DNA of 64,000 nucleotides from assembly GCA_963580455.1 (NCBI GenBank), contig OY756971.1, forward strand, positions 13,601,001 to 13,665,000, given 5' to 3'. Below, one piece after another: positions 1-11,748 of this stretch; the first letter of the stretch is position 1, and each line of letters starts with the position of its first letter. A program made the position numbers and the translations under genes. This DNA comes from Euonymus europaeus (taxonomy: Eukaryota > Streptophyta > Magnoliopsida > Celastrales > Celastraceae). Below the pieces are notes generated by a model. It was not told the DNA's origin, did not search any database, and was given only the letters and a program-made list of their open reading frames with translations.

Positions 1-545
1 CGAAATAATCTAGGAAGCTTATACTCATAAAATTTGACATAGAATAACAATAAAAAGTGTATACCGAGCAACTTTGGTGGTTCGAAGTTGATCAACTCTC
101 TCTATGCAGGAGCTTTTAACGGTTTTGTCCATTTGTCATAGAAAGTTAGTGTTTATTCATCGAAATAATCTAGGAAGCTTATAGTCGTAAAATTTGACAT
201 TGAAAAACTTTAAAAAGTGTACACCGAGCAACTTTGATGGTCTGAAGTTGCTCAACTCTGTCTACGGAGGTGCTTTTAAAGGTTTTGTCCATTTGTCATA
301 GAAAGTTGGTGTTTTTTGCTTCGAAATAATCTTGAAGCTTATACTCATAAAATTTGACATATAAGAACAATAAAATGTGTACACCGAGCAGCTCTGACAG
401 TCCAAAGTTGCTCAACTCTCTCTATGGTGGAGCTTTTAACAATTTTATGCATTTGTCGTAGAAAGTCGGGGTTTTGTCACTGAAATAATCTAGGAAGCTT
501 ATACTCATAAAATTTGAAATAGAATAACAATAAAAAGCGTACACC

Positions 546-573
546 GAGCAACTTTGATGGTCCGAAGTTGCTC
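546..573. repeat. Inverted repeat (potential stem-loop) in the monomer, example copy
   Basis: GAGCAACTT at 546-554 is the exact reverse complement of AAGTTGCTC at 565-573, separated by a 10-base loop. The same arrangement recurs in many monomers through the array, so it belongs to the monomer and is not a local accident. Other subtypes carry one or two mismatches in an arm, for example GATC replacing GCTC on the right, which instead makes the local 12-bp palindrome AGTTGATCAACT (for example 86-97). Whether the hairpin forms is inference. Confidence 0.75.
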
Positions 574-1800
574 AACTCTCTCTATGGAAGATATTTTAAC
601 GGCTTTGTCCATTTGTCATAGAAAGTTAGTGTTTTGCCATCGAAATAATCTAGGAAGCTTATACTCATAAAATTTGACATAGAATAACAATAAAAAGTGT
701 ATACCGAGCAACTTTGGTGGTTCGAAGTTGATCAACTCTCTCTATGCAGGAGTTTTTAACGGTTTTGTCCATTTGTCATAGAAAGTTAGTGTTTATTCAT
801 CGAAATAATCTAGGAAGCTTATACTCGTAAAATTTGACATAGAAGAACTTTAAAAAGTGTACACCGACAACTTTGATGGTCTGAAGTTGCTCAACTCTCT
901 CTACGGAGGAGCTTTTACCAGCTTTGTCCATTTGTCATAGAAAGTTAGTGTTTATTCATCGAAACAATCTACGAAGCTTATACTCGTAAAATTTGATATA
1001 GAAGCACATTAAAATGTGTACACCGAGCAGCTCTGACAGTCTAAAGTTACTCAACTCTCTCTATGGTGGAGCTTTTAACAATTTTGTGCATTTGTCATAG
1101 AAAGTCGGGGTTTTGTCATTGAAATAATCTAGGAAGCTTATACTCATAAAATTTGAAATATAATCACAATAAAAAGCGTACACCGAGCAACTTTGATGAT
1201 CCGAAGTTGCTCAACTCTCTCTATGGAAGATATTTTAACGGCTTTGCCCATTTGTCGTAGAAAGTTAGTGTTTTGCCATCAAAATAATCTAGGAAGCTTA
1301 TACTCTTAAAATTTGACTTAGACTAACAATAAAAAGTGTACACCCAGCAACTTTTGTGGTTCGAAGTTGATCAACTCTCCCTATGGAGGAGCTTTTAACG
1401 GTTTTGTCCATTTGTCGTAGAGACTTGGTATTTTGGCATCAAATAATCTTGGAAGCTTATACTCATAAAATTTGACATATAAGAACAATAAAATGTGTAC
1501 ACCGAGCAGCTCTGACAGTACAAAGTTGCTCAACTCTCTCTATGGTGGAGCTTTTAACAATTTTATGCATTTGTCGTAGAAAGTCGGGGTTTTGTCATTG
1601 AAATAATCTAGGAAGCTTATACTCATAAAATTTGAAATAGAATAACAATAAAAAGCGTACACCGAGCAACTTTGATGGTCCGAAGTTGCTCAACTCTCTC
1701 TATGGAAGATATTTTAACGGCTTTGTCCATTTGTCGTAGAAAGTTAGTGTTTTGCCATCAAAATAATCTAGGAAGCTTATACTCTTAAAATTTGACATAG

Positions 1801-3399
1801 ACTAACAATAAAAAGTGTACACCGAGCAACTTTTGTGGTTCGAAGTTGATCAACTCTCCCTATGGAGGAGCTTTTAACGGTTTTGTCCATTTGTCATAGA
1901 GACTTGGTATTTTGGCATCAAATTATCTTGGAAGCTTATACTCATAAAATTTGACATAGAAGCACAAGAAAAAGTGTACACTGAGGATTTTTGATGGTCC
2001 GAAGTTGCTCAACTCTCTCTATGGAGAAGCTTTTAACAATTTTGTCCATTCGTCATAGAAAGTTGGTGTTTTGGCATCGAAATAATCTAGGAAGCTTATA
2101 CTCAAAAAATTTGACATAGAAAAAAAAATAAAAAGTATACAACGAGCAACTTTGATGGTCCGAAGTTGCTCAACAATGTCTACAGAAAAGCTTTTAATGG
2201 TTTTGTCCATTTGTCATAGAAAGTTGGTGTTTTTGCTTCGAAATAATCTTGAAAGCTTATACTCGTAAAATTTAACATAGAAGAACAATAAAATGTGTAC
2301 ACTGAGCAGCTTTGACCGTCCAAAGTTGCTCAACTCTCTCTATGGTGGAGCTTTTAACAATTTTGTGCATTTGTCATAGAAAGTCGGGGTTTTGTCATTG
2401 AAATAATCTAGGAAGCTTATACTCATAAAATTTGAAATAGAATAACAATAAAAATCGTACACCGAGCAACTTTGATGGTCCGAAGTTGCTCAACTCTCCC
2501 TATGGAAGATATTTTAACGGCTTTGTCCATTTGTCATAAAAAGTTTGTGTTTCGCCATCAAAATAATCTAGGAAGCTTATACTCTTAAAATTTGACATAG
2601 ACTAACAATAAAAAGTGTACACCGAGCAACTTTTGTGGTTCGAAGTTGATCAACTCTCCCTATGGAGGAGCTTTTAACGGTTTTGTCCATTTGTCATAGA
2701 GACTTGGTATTTTGGCATCAAATTATCTTGGAAGCTTATACTCATAAAATTTGACATAGAAGCACAAGAAAAAGTGTACACTGAGGATTTTTGATGGTCC
2801 GAAGTTGCTCAACTCTCTCTATGGAGAAGCTTTTAACAATTTTGTCCATTCGTCATAGAAAGTTGGTGTTTTGGCATCGAAATAATCTAGGAAGCTTATA
2901 CTCATAAAATTTGACATAGAAAAAAAATAAAAAGTATACAACGAGCAACTTTGATGGTCCGAAGTTGCTCAACAATGTCTACGGAAAAGCTTTTAATGGT
3001 TTTGTCCATTTGTCATAGAAAGTTGGTGTTTTTGCTTCGAAATAATCTTGAAAGCTTATACTCGTAAAATTTAACATAGAAGAACAATAAAATGTGTACA
3101 CTGAGCAGCTTTGACCGTCCAAAGTTGCTCAACTCTCTCTATGGTGGAGCTTTTAACAATTTTGTGCATTTGTCATAGAAAGTCGGGGTTTTGTCATTGA
3201 AATAATCTAGGAAGCTTATACTCATAAAATTTGAAATAGAATAACAATAAAAATCGTACACCGAGCAACTTTGATGGTCCGAAGTTGCTCAACTCTCCCT
3301 ATGGAAGATATTTTAACGGCTTCGTCCATTTGTCTTAAAAAGTTTGTGTTTCGCCATCAAAATAATCTAGGAAGCTTATACTCTTAAAATTTGACATAG
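1801..3399 (+). repeat. Tandem duplication of a 5-monomer (800 bp) satellite block
   Basis: The segment beginning 'actaacaataaaaagtg' at 1801 restarts at 2601 and again at 3400, periods of 800 and 799 bp. Diagnostic variants repeat with it: 'ctgaggatttttgatgg' at 1981 and 2781, and 'tttgtgtttcgccatc' in the 2.5-kb and 3.3-kb copies. The two copies differ by only a few substitutions and one single-base length change in an A-run, so the duplication is young relative to the subtypes inside it. Confidence 0.88.
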
Positions 3400-4785
3400 A
3401 CTAACAATAAAAAGTGTACACCGAGCAACTTTTGTGGTTCGAAGTTGATCAACTCTCCCTATGGAGGAGCTTTTAACGGTTTTGTCCATTTGTCATAGAG
3501 ACTTGGTATTTTGGCATCAAATAATCTTGGAAGCTTATACTCATAAAATTTGACATATAAAAACAATAAAATGTGTACACCGAGCAGCTCTGACAGTCCA
3601 AAGTTGCTCAACTCTCTCTATGGTGGAGCTTTTAACAATTTTATGCATTTGTCGTAGAAAGTCGGGGTTTTGTCATTGAAATAATCTAGGAAGCTTATAC
3701 TCATAAAATTTGAAATAGAATAACAATAAAAATCGTACACCGAGCAACTTTGATGGTCCGAAGTTGCTCAACTCTCCCTATGGAAGATATTTTAACGGCT
3801 TTCTCCATTTGTCATAAAAAGTTTGTGTTTTGCCATCAAAATAATCTAGGAAGCTTATACTCATAAAATTTGACATAGAATAACAATAAAAAGTGTATAC
3901 CGAGCAACTTTGGTGGTTCGAAGTTGATCAACTCTCTCTATGCAGGAGCTTTTAACAGTTTTGACCATTAGTCATAGAAAGTTAGTGTTTATTCATCGAA
4001 ATAATCTAGGAAGCTTATACTCGTAAAATTCGACATAGAAGCACATTAAAAAGTGTACACCGAGCAACTTTGATGGTCCGAACTTGCTCAACTCTCTCTA
4101 TGGAGGAGCTTTTACCGGCTTTGTCCATTTGTCATAGAAAGTTAGTGTTTATTCATCGAAACAATCTACGAAGCTTATACTCGTAAAATTTGATATAGAA
4201 GAACATTAAAAAGTGTACACCGTGCAACTTTGATGGTCCGAAGTTGATCAACTCTCTCTACGGAGGAGCTTTTAATGGTTTTGTCCATTTGTCATAGAAA
4301 GTTGGTGTTTTGGCATCAAAATAATCTTGAAGCTTATACTCGTAAAATTTGACATATAAGAACAATAAAATGTGTACACCGAGCAGCTCTGACAGTCCAA
4401 AGTTTCTCAACTCTCTCTATGGTGGAGCTTTTAACAATTTTGTGCATTTGTCATAGAAAGTCGGGGTTTTGTCATTGAAATAATCTAGGAAGCTTATACT
4501 CATAAAATTTGAAATATAATCACAATAAAAAGCGTACACCGAGCAACTTTGATGGTCCGAAGTTGCTCAACTCTCTCTATGGAAGATATTTTAACGGCTT
4601 TGTCCATTTGTCATAGAAAGTTAGTGTTTTGCCATCGAAATAATCTAGGAAGCTTATACTCATAAAATTTGACATAGAATAACAATAAAAAGTGTATACC
4701 GAGCAACTTTGGTGGTTCGAAGTTGATCAACTCTCTCTATGCAGGAGCTTTTAACGGTTTTGTCCGTTTGTCATAGAAAGTTAGT

Positions 4786-4790
4786 GTTTA
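4786..4790. repeat. Target site duplication, left copy (gttta)
   Basis: GTTTA directly precedes the LTR and is repeated directly after the other LTR at 14089-14093. A 5-bp direct duplication is the usual product of Ty3/gypsy integrase. Removing the element and one copy restores an ordinary satellite monomer reading 'gttagtgtttattcatcg', identical to many intact copies nearby. Confidence 0.95.
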
Positions 4791-5740
4791 TGTCACGCCC
4801 CGTTTCCGGAGACGCGACTGGGTGCTCTCTCCGCACCCTTCCTAGGTCACTAGTGTGAACATCCGGGATCAACCGGAAATCCGGCGGCACCTCCCCGTAT
4901 ATCGGAGAGCGCCCACCTGCATCAGAAACGCAGCAACAACAACATCACACTAGCAACCTAGCAAACATAGGCCTCGGGCCTCAACCACATGCAATCTTCA
5001 CCCTAGGCCTCAGGCCATCCACTACCAGCATGCACAAACTGATGGCATCACATATAAATCAACACACAGATTTATAAAACATCAAATATAACCATCAATC
5101 AACATCTACAACCACATACACGCACCACAGTGCCAAATGGTTATATTCTCTCAACATAGATATACTACGTACACCCATATGCATAGAGTATATCTCTAGC
5201 ATCCTATTCTATCCAGAGCCATCCATGTCATGACCTGCTCACCGATCCGCAGCACCAGTACCCGTACCAGTGTCTCCTGTGGGAGGAAGAAAGTAAAGGA
5301 GTGAGCTAGAAGCTCAGTAGGGTATGAAGTAAACATCAATATAAGCTGAACCAAAAGGAAGCAATGCATCAATATGTAACTACCACATGAACGTATACTC
5401 AACAAGTTCACATCAACATTTACCCGGATAACCCTTTCGGAGCATAACAACCACAATATCATTGCAACTCAATGAAATATTGCACGGGAGCAAGCTCACC
5501 ACAACCAACCACTCCTAGGATCATCCGGTTGCGTGAACCTATCACGCCCGCACCCCACAAGGCAAGTCACTCTTGACCTTACCCCTAGTGCGTTATCCTA
5601 CTTGGAATTCACATGACTCAGTGGTAACTCTCATCACCTCGTCATCCCCCCAAGTAGCTTTCAAGAAACCTAAAGGTTCCCGAGTCCATACCCGGTCCCC
5701 CATGCAACTCTAATGCACTATGTCATGACATGCTGAATAG

Positions 5741-5773
5741 TTATATATATGAACAACCTACATATATATATAC
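5741..5773 (-). promoter_or_regulatory. AT-dinucleotide (TATA-like) region in 3' LTR
   Basis: Two TATATATA runs separated by about 10 bp (5741-5751 and 5761-5773), some 1.19 kb from the element-orientation start of the LTR. The duplicate in the 5' LTR (12868..12900) could be a TATA box for the genomic transcript, but no start site can be read from sequence and it could be only a microsatellite. Confidence 0.3.
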
Positions 5774-6436
5774 ATAACTACCATGATGCATGAACGGAAA
5801 TCACATCGTGTCCATAGGAGATGGAACACACACACTCGGGTCATGCAACATCAAGAATCAACAAGAATCACAATTTGGGTTCGTTTCCCCTTAGGAGCAA
5901 TTAAGGCGGAAACACAAAAGAACGACCAATGAGGAATCGAAAAGCTCTTTACATATCGAAAATGAACGATAGAAAGAATGGTTGGAAATCCCCTACCTCG
6001 TGTCGAGCAAATTACCACAATTTCCCAATTTCGTTCCTAGGGTTTCGGTTTGCCCAAACCTACAATGTGGCATAACCGAACCCATTCACACATCAATAAA
6101 CAACCAACAACTCATATAAACATCAATTAAAATCAATAAATTCGAAATCACTTACTTCTCTCTCTAGAAATTCCTTCCAAAAATCCTCTAACTCACTCCA
6201 AGCTCCACTCAACTCCAAAACACAAACCAATCTACATAAACATCCAAAATCAACCTATAAACAACATATCTAAAGCATAGCACCCAACTCTTCAAGAATC
6301 TAGCAAATCTAGAAAAACCTAGAATTTCCAAAAACTAAGAAAAACTTACCAAAACTCCAAAACCAAGCTTGAATCTTCCTCCTTAAGCTTCAAGGATCAT
6401 CAATCAACAATCTCCAAGTCAATCTCTTGCCAAAAT

Positions 6437-6474
6437 CTCCTTCTCTCTCTTCTTCTCTCTCACTTTCTCTCTCT
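6437..6474 (-). repeat. GA/CT-rich low-complexity tract in 3' LTR
   Basis: Plus strand reads as CT and CTT repeats, so the element strand is GAGA-rich. Plant promoters and 5' leaders often contain such tracts and GAGA-binding factors are known, but function here is only a guess. The same tract lies in the 5' LTR at 13564..13601. Confidence 0.6.
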
Positions 6475-6544
6475 AGCCGGGCTCTCCAAGAAGAAATATG
6501 CAGAAATGTCTAAAAACTGAGCTTAAAAACTGATTTCCCGATAA

Positions 6545-6746
6545 CCGTCCGGACGCCCCAAGTGACCGTCCGGACGCTTCACTGTTCTCTCAACACTCTG
6601 CCCACCTCGTAGGCTTAACCGTCCGGACGCCTCGTTAGACCGTCCGGACGGTCTACTGTTCACAGCACCAAAATTTTTCACTGAATATGAATCTGCCCCA
6701 GTTCCTTCACAAACCGTCCGGACGGCTGTTTTAACCGTCCGGACGG
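6545..6746. promoter_or_regulatory. Six CGTCCGGACG palindromes in 3' LTR U3
   Basis: The core CGTCCGGACG is a perfect 10-bp palindrome. Six copies start (from the preceding C) at 6545, 6566, 6619, 6640, 6714 and 6735. They fall into three pairs with starts exactly 21 bp apart; pairs are separated by 53 and 74 bp. The last three are full CCGTCCGGACGG 12-bp palindromes, the first three end in C. Each holds three CpG sites including CCGG. Position about 215-416 bp from the element-orientation LTR start suggests an upstream regulatory array in U3. No binding factor is known to me. Confidence 0.65.
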
Positions 6747-6961
6747 TTCCTGTTTTCCAGAAACCCAGTTTTTCTCATTTTTATTTTCCGGCTCGGTTCA
6801 AGCTTCGATTTGATATATTACGGGCCCGAAACGGACATGTATACTAAAAGTTATGCCCCATTTACCGAACCAAGCTCCAAAACTATTTTTCTATGATTCC
6901 GTACCTCACGGATCATCCGTATTTCGACTCAAAACTAAAATTTTTGGGTCGGGGTTTCACA

Positions 6962-6974
6962 TCCTTCCCCCCTT
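6962..6974 (-). other. Polypurine tract (plus-strand primer site)
   Basis: On the element strand AAGGGGGGAAGGA directly abuts the TGTGAAAC start of the 3' LTR. A purine run at this place primes plus-strand DNA synthesis in LTR retrotransposons. Only 25 bp (6975..6999) separate it from the gag-pol stop codon. Confidence 0.93.
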
Positions 6975-6999
6975 AATAAAATTTCGTCCCGAAATTTAA

Positions 7000-9900
7000 C
7001 TACACACACGTACCTGAATCTCCGAACAACTCCGGGTACCTTTCCTTCATTCGAGACTCCAACTCCCAAGTTGCTTCTTCAACTCCGTGGTACATCCACA
7101 TCACTTTTACCAATGGTATCACACTCGACCTCGTGACCTTGTTCTGTCGGTCTAGAATCTTCACCGGGTGAAGAGTGTAGCTCCCATCTTCCTCAACTTC
7201 CAACGTAGTCCAATCTATCACATGCGACGGATCCGGCTCATATTTCCGAAGCATAGATACATGGAATACATTGTGAACCTTCTCAAGCTTCGGTGGAAGT
7301 GCCAAACGGTACGCCACCGGTCCAACTGTCTCCAAAATCTCAAATGGCCCCACAAACCTCGGTGCCAACTTCCCATGTTTGCTATATCTCTGAATTCCCC
7401 GTCTCGGACTAACCTTCAAGAAAACCTTATCGCCTACAGCGAACTCCAAAGGTCTCCTCCTCCGGTCAGCATAAGACTTCTGTCGGTTCTGTGCTGTGAT
7501 CAACCGCTTCCGTATCTCATCAACTCTCTCTCGTGCTTCTTTGACCATCTCCGGTCCTGACACAACTTTCTCACCAACCTCTGCCCAACACAAGGGCGAC
7601 CTACAAGGCCTCCCGTAGAGCGCCTCGTAAGGTGCCATCCCGATACTACTTTGGAAAGAGTTGTTATACACAAACTCCGCCAAATGTAAGTACCGATCCC
7701 AACTTCCTCCAAAATCAACTACACATGCCCGTAGCATATCCTCCAGAACCTGTATGGTTCTCTCACTCTGTCCGTCACTCTGAGGATGATAAGCTGTAGA
7801 GAAATCCAACTTCGTTCCCAATGCCTCCTGTAAGCTACTCCAGAATCTACCTGTGAACCTCGGGTCTCGGTCCGACACGATAGATAATGGAATTCCGTGA
7901 AGTCTCACAATCTCCTTGATATACATAGTACTCAAGGTCTCCAATGAATCTGTCTTGTTCATGGGTAAGAAGTGTGCAGACTTAGTCAATCTGTCCACTA
8001 TCACCCAAACCGCATCATGCCTCCTCTGAGTCATTGGCAATGCCGTCACAAAGTCCATTGTGATCTTCTCCCACTTCCATTCCGCTACTGGTAATGGTTG
8101 CAACAATCCAGCTGGTCTCTGATGTTCTGCCTTCACTTGTTGACAAGTAAGACACTTCGTCACAAATCTAGCAACATCGGCCTTCATACCCTTCCACCAG
8201 AAACTCTGCCTCAAGTCTCGGTACATCTTCGTACCCCCGGGATGCATAGCAAACCAAGAATGATGTGCTTCCTTTAGAATCTCCTGTCTCAACTCATCAT
8301 CTTCGGGAACCACTAACCTTCCCGCATATCGTACTCCACCATCATTCCCTCGAAGCCATCCAAGACTCTCATCAATCACATCAAATGCATGATCTCCATT
8401 TTGTGCATCTATAACCTTCTGAACCATCATAGGTCTCGAAGTCATAGAACACAAATGCATCTTTTCCTCTTGACTCTTCAACTCCAATCCAAACTCATTG
8501 ATTGTCTCCACAATTTCCCACTCATGCATGAATAAGCTAGCAACCTTCTGCTTCCTACTCAATGCATCCGCAACCACATTCGCTTTACCAGGATGGTATT
8601 GCAAATTAAAATCAAAATCCTCCAAGTACTCCATCCACCGCCTTTGCCGTAAGTTCAACTCTTTTTGGGTGAATAGGTACTTGAGGCTTTTGTGATCCGA
8701 GAACACCTCAAACGTCTCTCCGTAGAGATAATACCTCCACTGCTTAAGAGCAAATACCACTGCCGCCAACTCCAGATCATGCACCGGATAATTCCTCTCA
8801 TGTGTCTTCAACAACCTCGAACCATACTCTATCACTCGGCCCTGCTGCATCAACACACAACCCAACCCAACTCCAGATGCATCGCAATACACCTGATAGC
8901 CAACATTCCTCTCCGGAACTACTAACACTGGAGGTGTTGTCAACCTTTTCTTCAACTCTTCAAATGCGGCCTCACACTCGTCTGTCCACACAAACGGCGT
9001 ACCCTTCTTCGTGAGCTGCGTCATCGGCGAAGCAACTCTTGAGAAGTCCTCAATAAACCTCCGGTAGTATCCTGCCAATCCTAGGAAACTCCGGATCTCA
9101 GTCACATTCTTCGGCCTCTCCCAATTCAAAACTGACTCAACTTTGGAGTAGTCAACCGCTATGCCTTCTTGAGTGATCACATGGCCTAGGAACTTCACTT
9201 CCGTGGCCCAAAATTCACACTTACTCAATTTAGCATACAGTTGATTCTCCCTCAATGTCTGTAACACTACCCTCAAGTGTTCTTCATGCTCTTCCTCCGT
9301 AGGAGAATAAATCAGTATATCATCAATAAACACAACTACAAACTTGTCCAAAAACGGTCGAAGAACCCTTTGCATTAGGTCCATGAATACCGCCGGGGCA
9401 TTTGTCAACCCAAACGGCATCACAAGGAACTCATAATGTCCATAACGAGTTCTAAATGCTGTTTTCTGGATATCCTCATCCTTAATCCTCAACTGATGAT
9501 AACCCGACCTCAAGTCAATCTTAGAGAAATGCCTAGCACCTCTCAATTGGTCAAACAAATCATTGATCCTAGGCAACGGATACTTATTCCTCACTGTAAC
9601 CTTATTCAACTGCCTATAATCAATACACATCCTCAAACTTCCGTCTTTCTTCTTGACGAACAACACCGGTGCTCCCCACGGGGACACACTCGGTCTAATG
9701 AATCCCAAGTCTAGCAACTCCTCTAATTGAGAACTCAACTCCTTCAACTCTGCTGGAGCCATCCGATACGGCGGAATCGAAATTGGCTTGACATTCGGAT
9801 GCAACTCAATAGCAAAGTCTATCTCCCTCTTCGGAGGTAATCCCGGCAACTCTTCCGGAAATACATCCATAAACTCTTCCACTACCCGAATCATAGTAGC

Positions 9901-11748
9901 TACATCTCCCTTAGGAGCCGAACTCACCAAACTCGCAACTCTACAATCTTGGTACGAAGGATTATCCATGAAATGTGGGCATGGAATCCCCTTCGATCCC
10001 CTCAACTGAATTACTCCTCCCTCGGTTGCTCTAAGAGTAATCTTCCTCTCCCAAAAGTCAAGCAACCCTTGGTGCTTAGTCAACCAATCAACTCCAAGAA
10101 TCACATCAAAATCCTGGAAATCTAATACATACAAGTCGGCTTTCAGAGATATTTCTCCAAACCGACACTCACAACCGAACACTACCCCCTCCAATGTGGT
10201 AAAGTATCCGAATGGTGAGGATACCGTGAACATTCGTCTTATTGGCAAAATCTCCACCTCTAGTGCGTGTGCTAACGAACTAGTAATGAAAGATGAGGTA
10301 GCCCCCGAATCAAACAAGACTCTTGCCCAACAATTAGAAATCAAGAAGGTACCTCCAATGAAGTTTGGATGCTCCTGTGCCTCCTGATGACCCAATGCAT
10401 AGACACGTCCCTCTACCAGTGCATTCTGCTGCTGCTGTGGCTGGCGAGTCCCACCCCGCCCCCTTCCTCCCATTGGAACATTGGAAGGAAGAGCCGGAGG
10501 CGGTACTCCAGGTATGCTCTGCTGCTGGGCTCTCTGGTTGCCCTCCAGACACTCACTCTTTCTGTGACCCAACTTGCCACACCCAAAGCACTTAAACCCA
10601 GAAAGCTTGCACTCACTTGCCTTGTGCCCCTCTTTCCCACACTTGAAGCACGTCATCTTACCCCATGGTAGCCTAGGACTCTTGCCTCGGTCCCCTTTCT
10701 GTTGACGAAAATCCGCTCTCGATTTCTTGTGGCTACTACCACCACCACTACTACCCTCACTCACTGGACGCTTCCTCTGAGCTTCACTTTTCTCACTCAA
10801 CTCAAAATCAAGAGCCATCTCCACTGTGTCCTGATATGACACCACCCTAGTGGCCATCACCATTCTACCAAGACTGGGAAGCAACCCATCTCGGTACCTC
10901 ACTGCCTTCTTCACATCTGTGGGAGCAAACTCCTTCCCATACCGGTATAACTCCTCAAACTGCTTGGTGTACTGAGACACCGTCATCTCTGATGTCTGCA
11001 ATAAATCTAGAAACTGTTTGGCCTTCTCCGTTTGCAGAGGCCTTGGCACAAACTTCTGCATAAATAACTGCTCAAACGAAGTCCAAGTCAGCTCATTCCG
11101 TCTCTGACCCATGGACATCCACCATTCATAGGCCGTACCACTCAAGTAGTAGAACACAAACTTCACCCGTCTCTCATCGGGTATCTCAAGAGTGTCCATC
11201 CTCATACTCAGCTGATTGAACCACTCCTCCGCCCCCACACCCGTTCCATCTCCAGAAAATGTTGGAGGAGTAGTCCTCCTCAATTGGTCCACCTCATACA
11301 TCCCTCTCCCAGCTCTAGGTACTGCTGCTACCTCAGTTGTAGCCTCTGGTATAACTCCCTCAGCACGAGTGCCAGTAGCACCCATCGCCTGAGCCACTGC
11401 CTGAGCTATGGTCTGCGCCTGTGTCTGCACCATACTCATCATAAAACTAGTAAGACTCTCCATCGTCACTGGTTGCCCCCCTGTAGTAACAGGAGCAACC
11501 TGCACCTCAGGTGGTGCCTGCTGATCATCACTCTCCATCGGTAGTCCCTCTTGAACTATCTCTTCCTCTCTCAACTCTGGATCCACATTCGGAACCGAAT
11601 CCTCAGTGCTAGGAGTGCCTCTTGTGACACGTTCCACCCCAACACTACGGCCTCTACCTCGGCCCCTACCAACTCCCCGTCGGCCTCTGCCACGAGGTAC
11701 TACAGTCCCACTCTCGGACCTGGTAGTTCTACGGGTATTCATCTGCAT
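7000..11748 (-). CDS. gag-pol: Gag-Pol polyprotein of a chromovirus, 1,582 aa, intact
   Basis: Self-replication polyprotein: Gag packages RNA; protease, reverse transcriptase, RNase H and integrase copy and insert the element. Seen in order: RG-rich basic N-terminus (about 19-35); retrotransposon Gag core (about 170-320, 'EEWFNQL...[11 protein letters not shown]'); two CCHC zinc knuckles (367-380, 387-400); aspartic protease DSGAT (480-484); RT with active D745 ('FSKIDL') and FIDD (807-810); RNase H with D956, E993, D1018 and D1061; integrase zinc site with H1163, H1169, C1199 and C1202; DDE triad D1232, D1293, E1329 with 35 residues between the last two; GPF/Y-like segment (1467-1469); chromodomain (about 1518-1576, ending in the 'VEEATWE...ERYPELF' signature). 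No stop or frameshift. Start is the first Met; a second lies two codons on. Stop is TAG. Gag and Pol share one frame without recoding. Tekay/Del assignment rests on the chromodomain and is inference. Confidence 0.97.
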   Translation of the reverse strand: MQMNTRRTTRSESGTVVPRGRGRRGVGRGRGRGRSVGVERVTRGTPSTEDSVPNVDPELREEEIVQEGLPMESDDQQAPPEVQVAPVTTGGQPVTMESLTSFMMSMVQTQAQTIAQAVAQAMGATGTRAEGVIPEATTEVAAVPRAGRGMYEVDQLRRTTPPTFSGDGTGVGAEEWFNQLSMRMDTLEIPDERRVKFVFYYLSGTAYEWWMSMGQRRNELTWTSFEQLFMQKFVPRPLQTEKAKQFLDLLQTSEMTVSQYTKQFEELYRYGKEFAPTDVKKAVRYRDGLLPSLGRMVMATRVVSYQDTVEMALDFELSEKSEAQRKRPVSEGSSGGGSSHKKSRADFRQQKGDRGKSPRLPWGKMTCFKCGKEGHKASECKLSGFKCFGCGKLGHRKSECLEGNQRAQQQSIPGVPPPALPSNVPMGGRGRGGTRQPQQQQNALVEGRVYALGHQEAQEHPNFIGGTFLISNCWARVLFDSGATSSFITSSLAHALEVEILPIRRMFTVSSPFGYFTTLEGVVFGCECRFGEISLKADLYVLDFQDFDVILGVDWLTKHQGLLDFWERKITLRATEGGVIQLRGSKGIPCPHFMDNPSYQDCRVASLVSSAPKGDVATMIRVVEEFMDVFPEELPGLPPKREIDFAIELHPNVKPISIPPYRMAPAELKELSSQLEELLDLGFIRPSVSPWGAPVLFVKKKDGSLRMCIDYRQLNKVTVRNKYPLPRINDLFDQLRGARHFSKIDLRSGYHQLRIKDEDIQKTAFRTRYGHYEFLVMPFGLTNAPAVFMDLMQRVLRPFLDKFVVVFIDDILIYSPTEEEHEEHLRVVLQTLRENQLYAKLSKCEFWATEVKFLGHVITQEGIAVDYSKVESVLNWERPKNVTEIRSFLGLAGYYRRFIEDFSRVASPMTQLTKKGTPFVWTDECEAAFEELKKRLTTPPVLVVPERNVGYQVYCDASGVGLGCVLMQQGRVIEYGSRLLKTHERNYPVHDLELAAVVFALKQWRYYLYGETFEVFSDHKSLKYLFTQKELNLRQRRWMEYLEDFDFNLQYHPGKANVVADALSRKQKVASLFMHEWEIVETINEFGLELKSQEEKMHLCSMTSRPMMVQKVIDAQNGDHAFDVIDESLGWLRGNDGGVRYAGRLVVPEDDELRQEILKEAHHSWFAMHPGGTKMYRDLRQSFWWKGMKADVARFVTKCLTCQQVKAEHQRPAGLLQPLPVAEWKWEKITMDFVTALPMTQRRHDAVWVIVDRLTKSAHFLPMNKTDSLETLSTMYIKEIVRLHGIPLSIVSDRDPRFTGRFWSSLQEALGTKLDFSTAYHPQSDGQSERTIQVLEDMLRACVVDFGGSWDRYLHLAEFVYNNSFQSSIGMAPYEALYGRPCRSPLCWAEVGEKVVSGPEMVKEARERVDEIRKRLITAQNRQKSYADRRRRPLEFAVGDKVFLKVSPRRGIQRYSKHGKLAPRFVGPFEILETVGPVAYRLALPPKLEKVHNVFHVSMLRKYEPDPSHVIDWTTLEVEEDGSYTLHPVKILDRQNKVTRSSVIPLVKVMWMYHGVEEATWELESRMKERYPELFGDSGTCV

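Larger units (their letters stand above)
1..4790 (+). repeat. Satellite array, left block (about 160-bp monomers)
   Basis: About 30 head-to-tail monomers of 159-161 bp. The start 'cgaaataatctagg' recurs at 1, 161, 322, 481, 641 and 801. The monomer is AT-rich and usually carries an AAGCTT (HindIII) site about 15 bp in. Several monomer subtypes alternate, told apart by short variants such as 'gagcagctctgacag' against 'gagcaactttgatgg', and 'gttgatcaac' against 'gttgctcaac'. The same subtype recurs 1,118 bp apart (441 and 1559, 7 monomers) and 2,078 bp apart (1559 and 3637, 13 monomers), so the block is built from multi-monomer duplications. It holds no gene. The block runs directly into the block at 14089 once the retrotransposon and one target-duplication copy are removed. 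Confidence 0.97.
4791..6961 (-). repeat. 3' LTR of the chromovirus
   Basis: 2,171 bp, beginning TGTCACGCC on the plus strand and ending GGTTTCACA, which gives the usual TG...CA ends in element orientation (TGTGAAAC...GTGACA). It matches 11918..14088 at a constant offset of 7,127 bp, with no mismatch or indel found by eye. In element orientation it holds, from the start, the palindrome cluster (6545..6746), a GA-rich tract (about 6437..6474) and an AT-dinucleotide region (about 5741..5773). An 88-codon ORF at 5196..5462 occurs identically in both LTRs and has no recognisable domain; I treat it as chance. Confidence 0.96.

Noticed and set aside
2019..2210. Short minus-strand ORFs in satellite (also 46902, 47704, 51649, 52587, 63331)
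   Set aside because: They occur where a local indel removes a stop codon in one monomer; sequences are translations of the same satellite in shifted frames.
1..4790. CRISPR-like array of regular repeats
   Set aside because: Repeats are contiguous about 160-bp monomers without unique spacers, and the setting is a plant genome.
5196..5462. 88-codon minus-strand ORF in the LTR, identical at 12323..12589
   Set aside because: Identity follows from LTR duplication; no domain or composition suggesting a protein, and it lies in LTR non-coding sequence.
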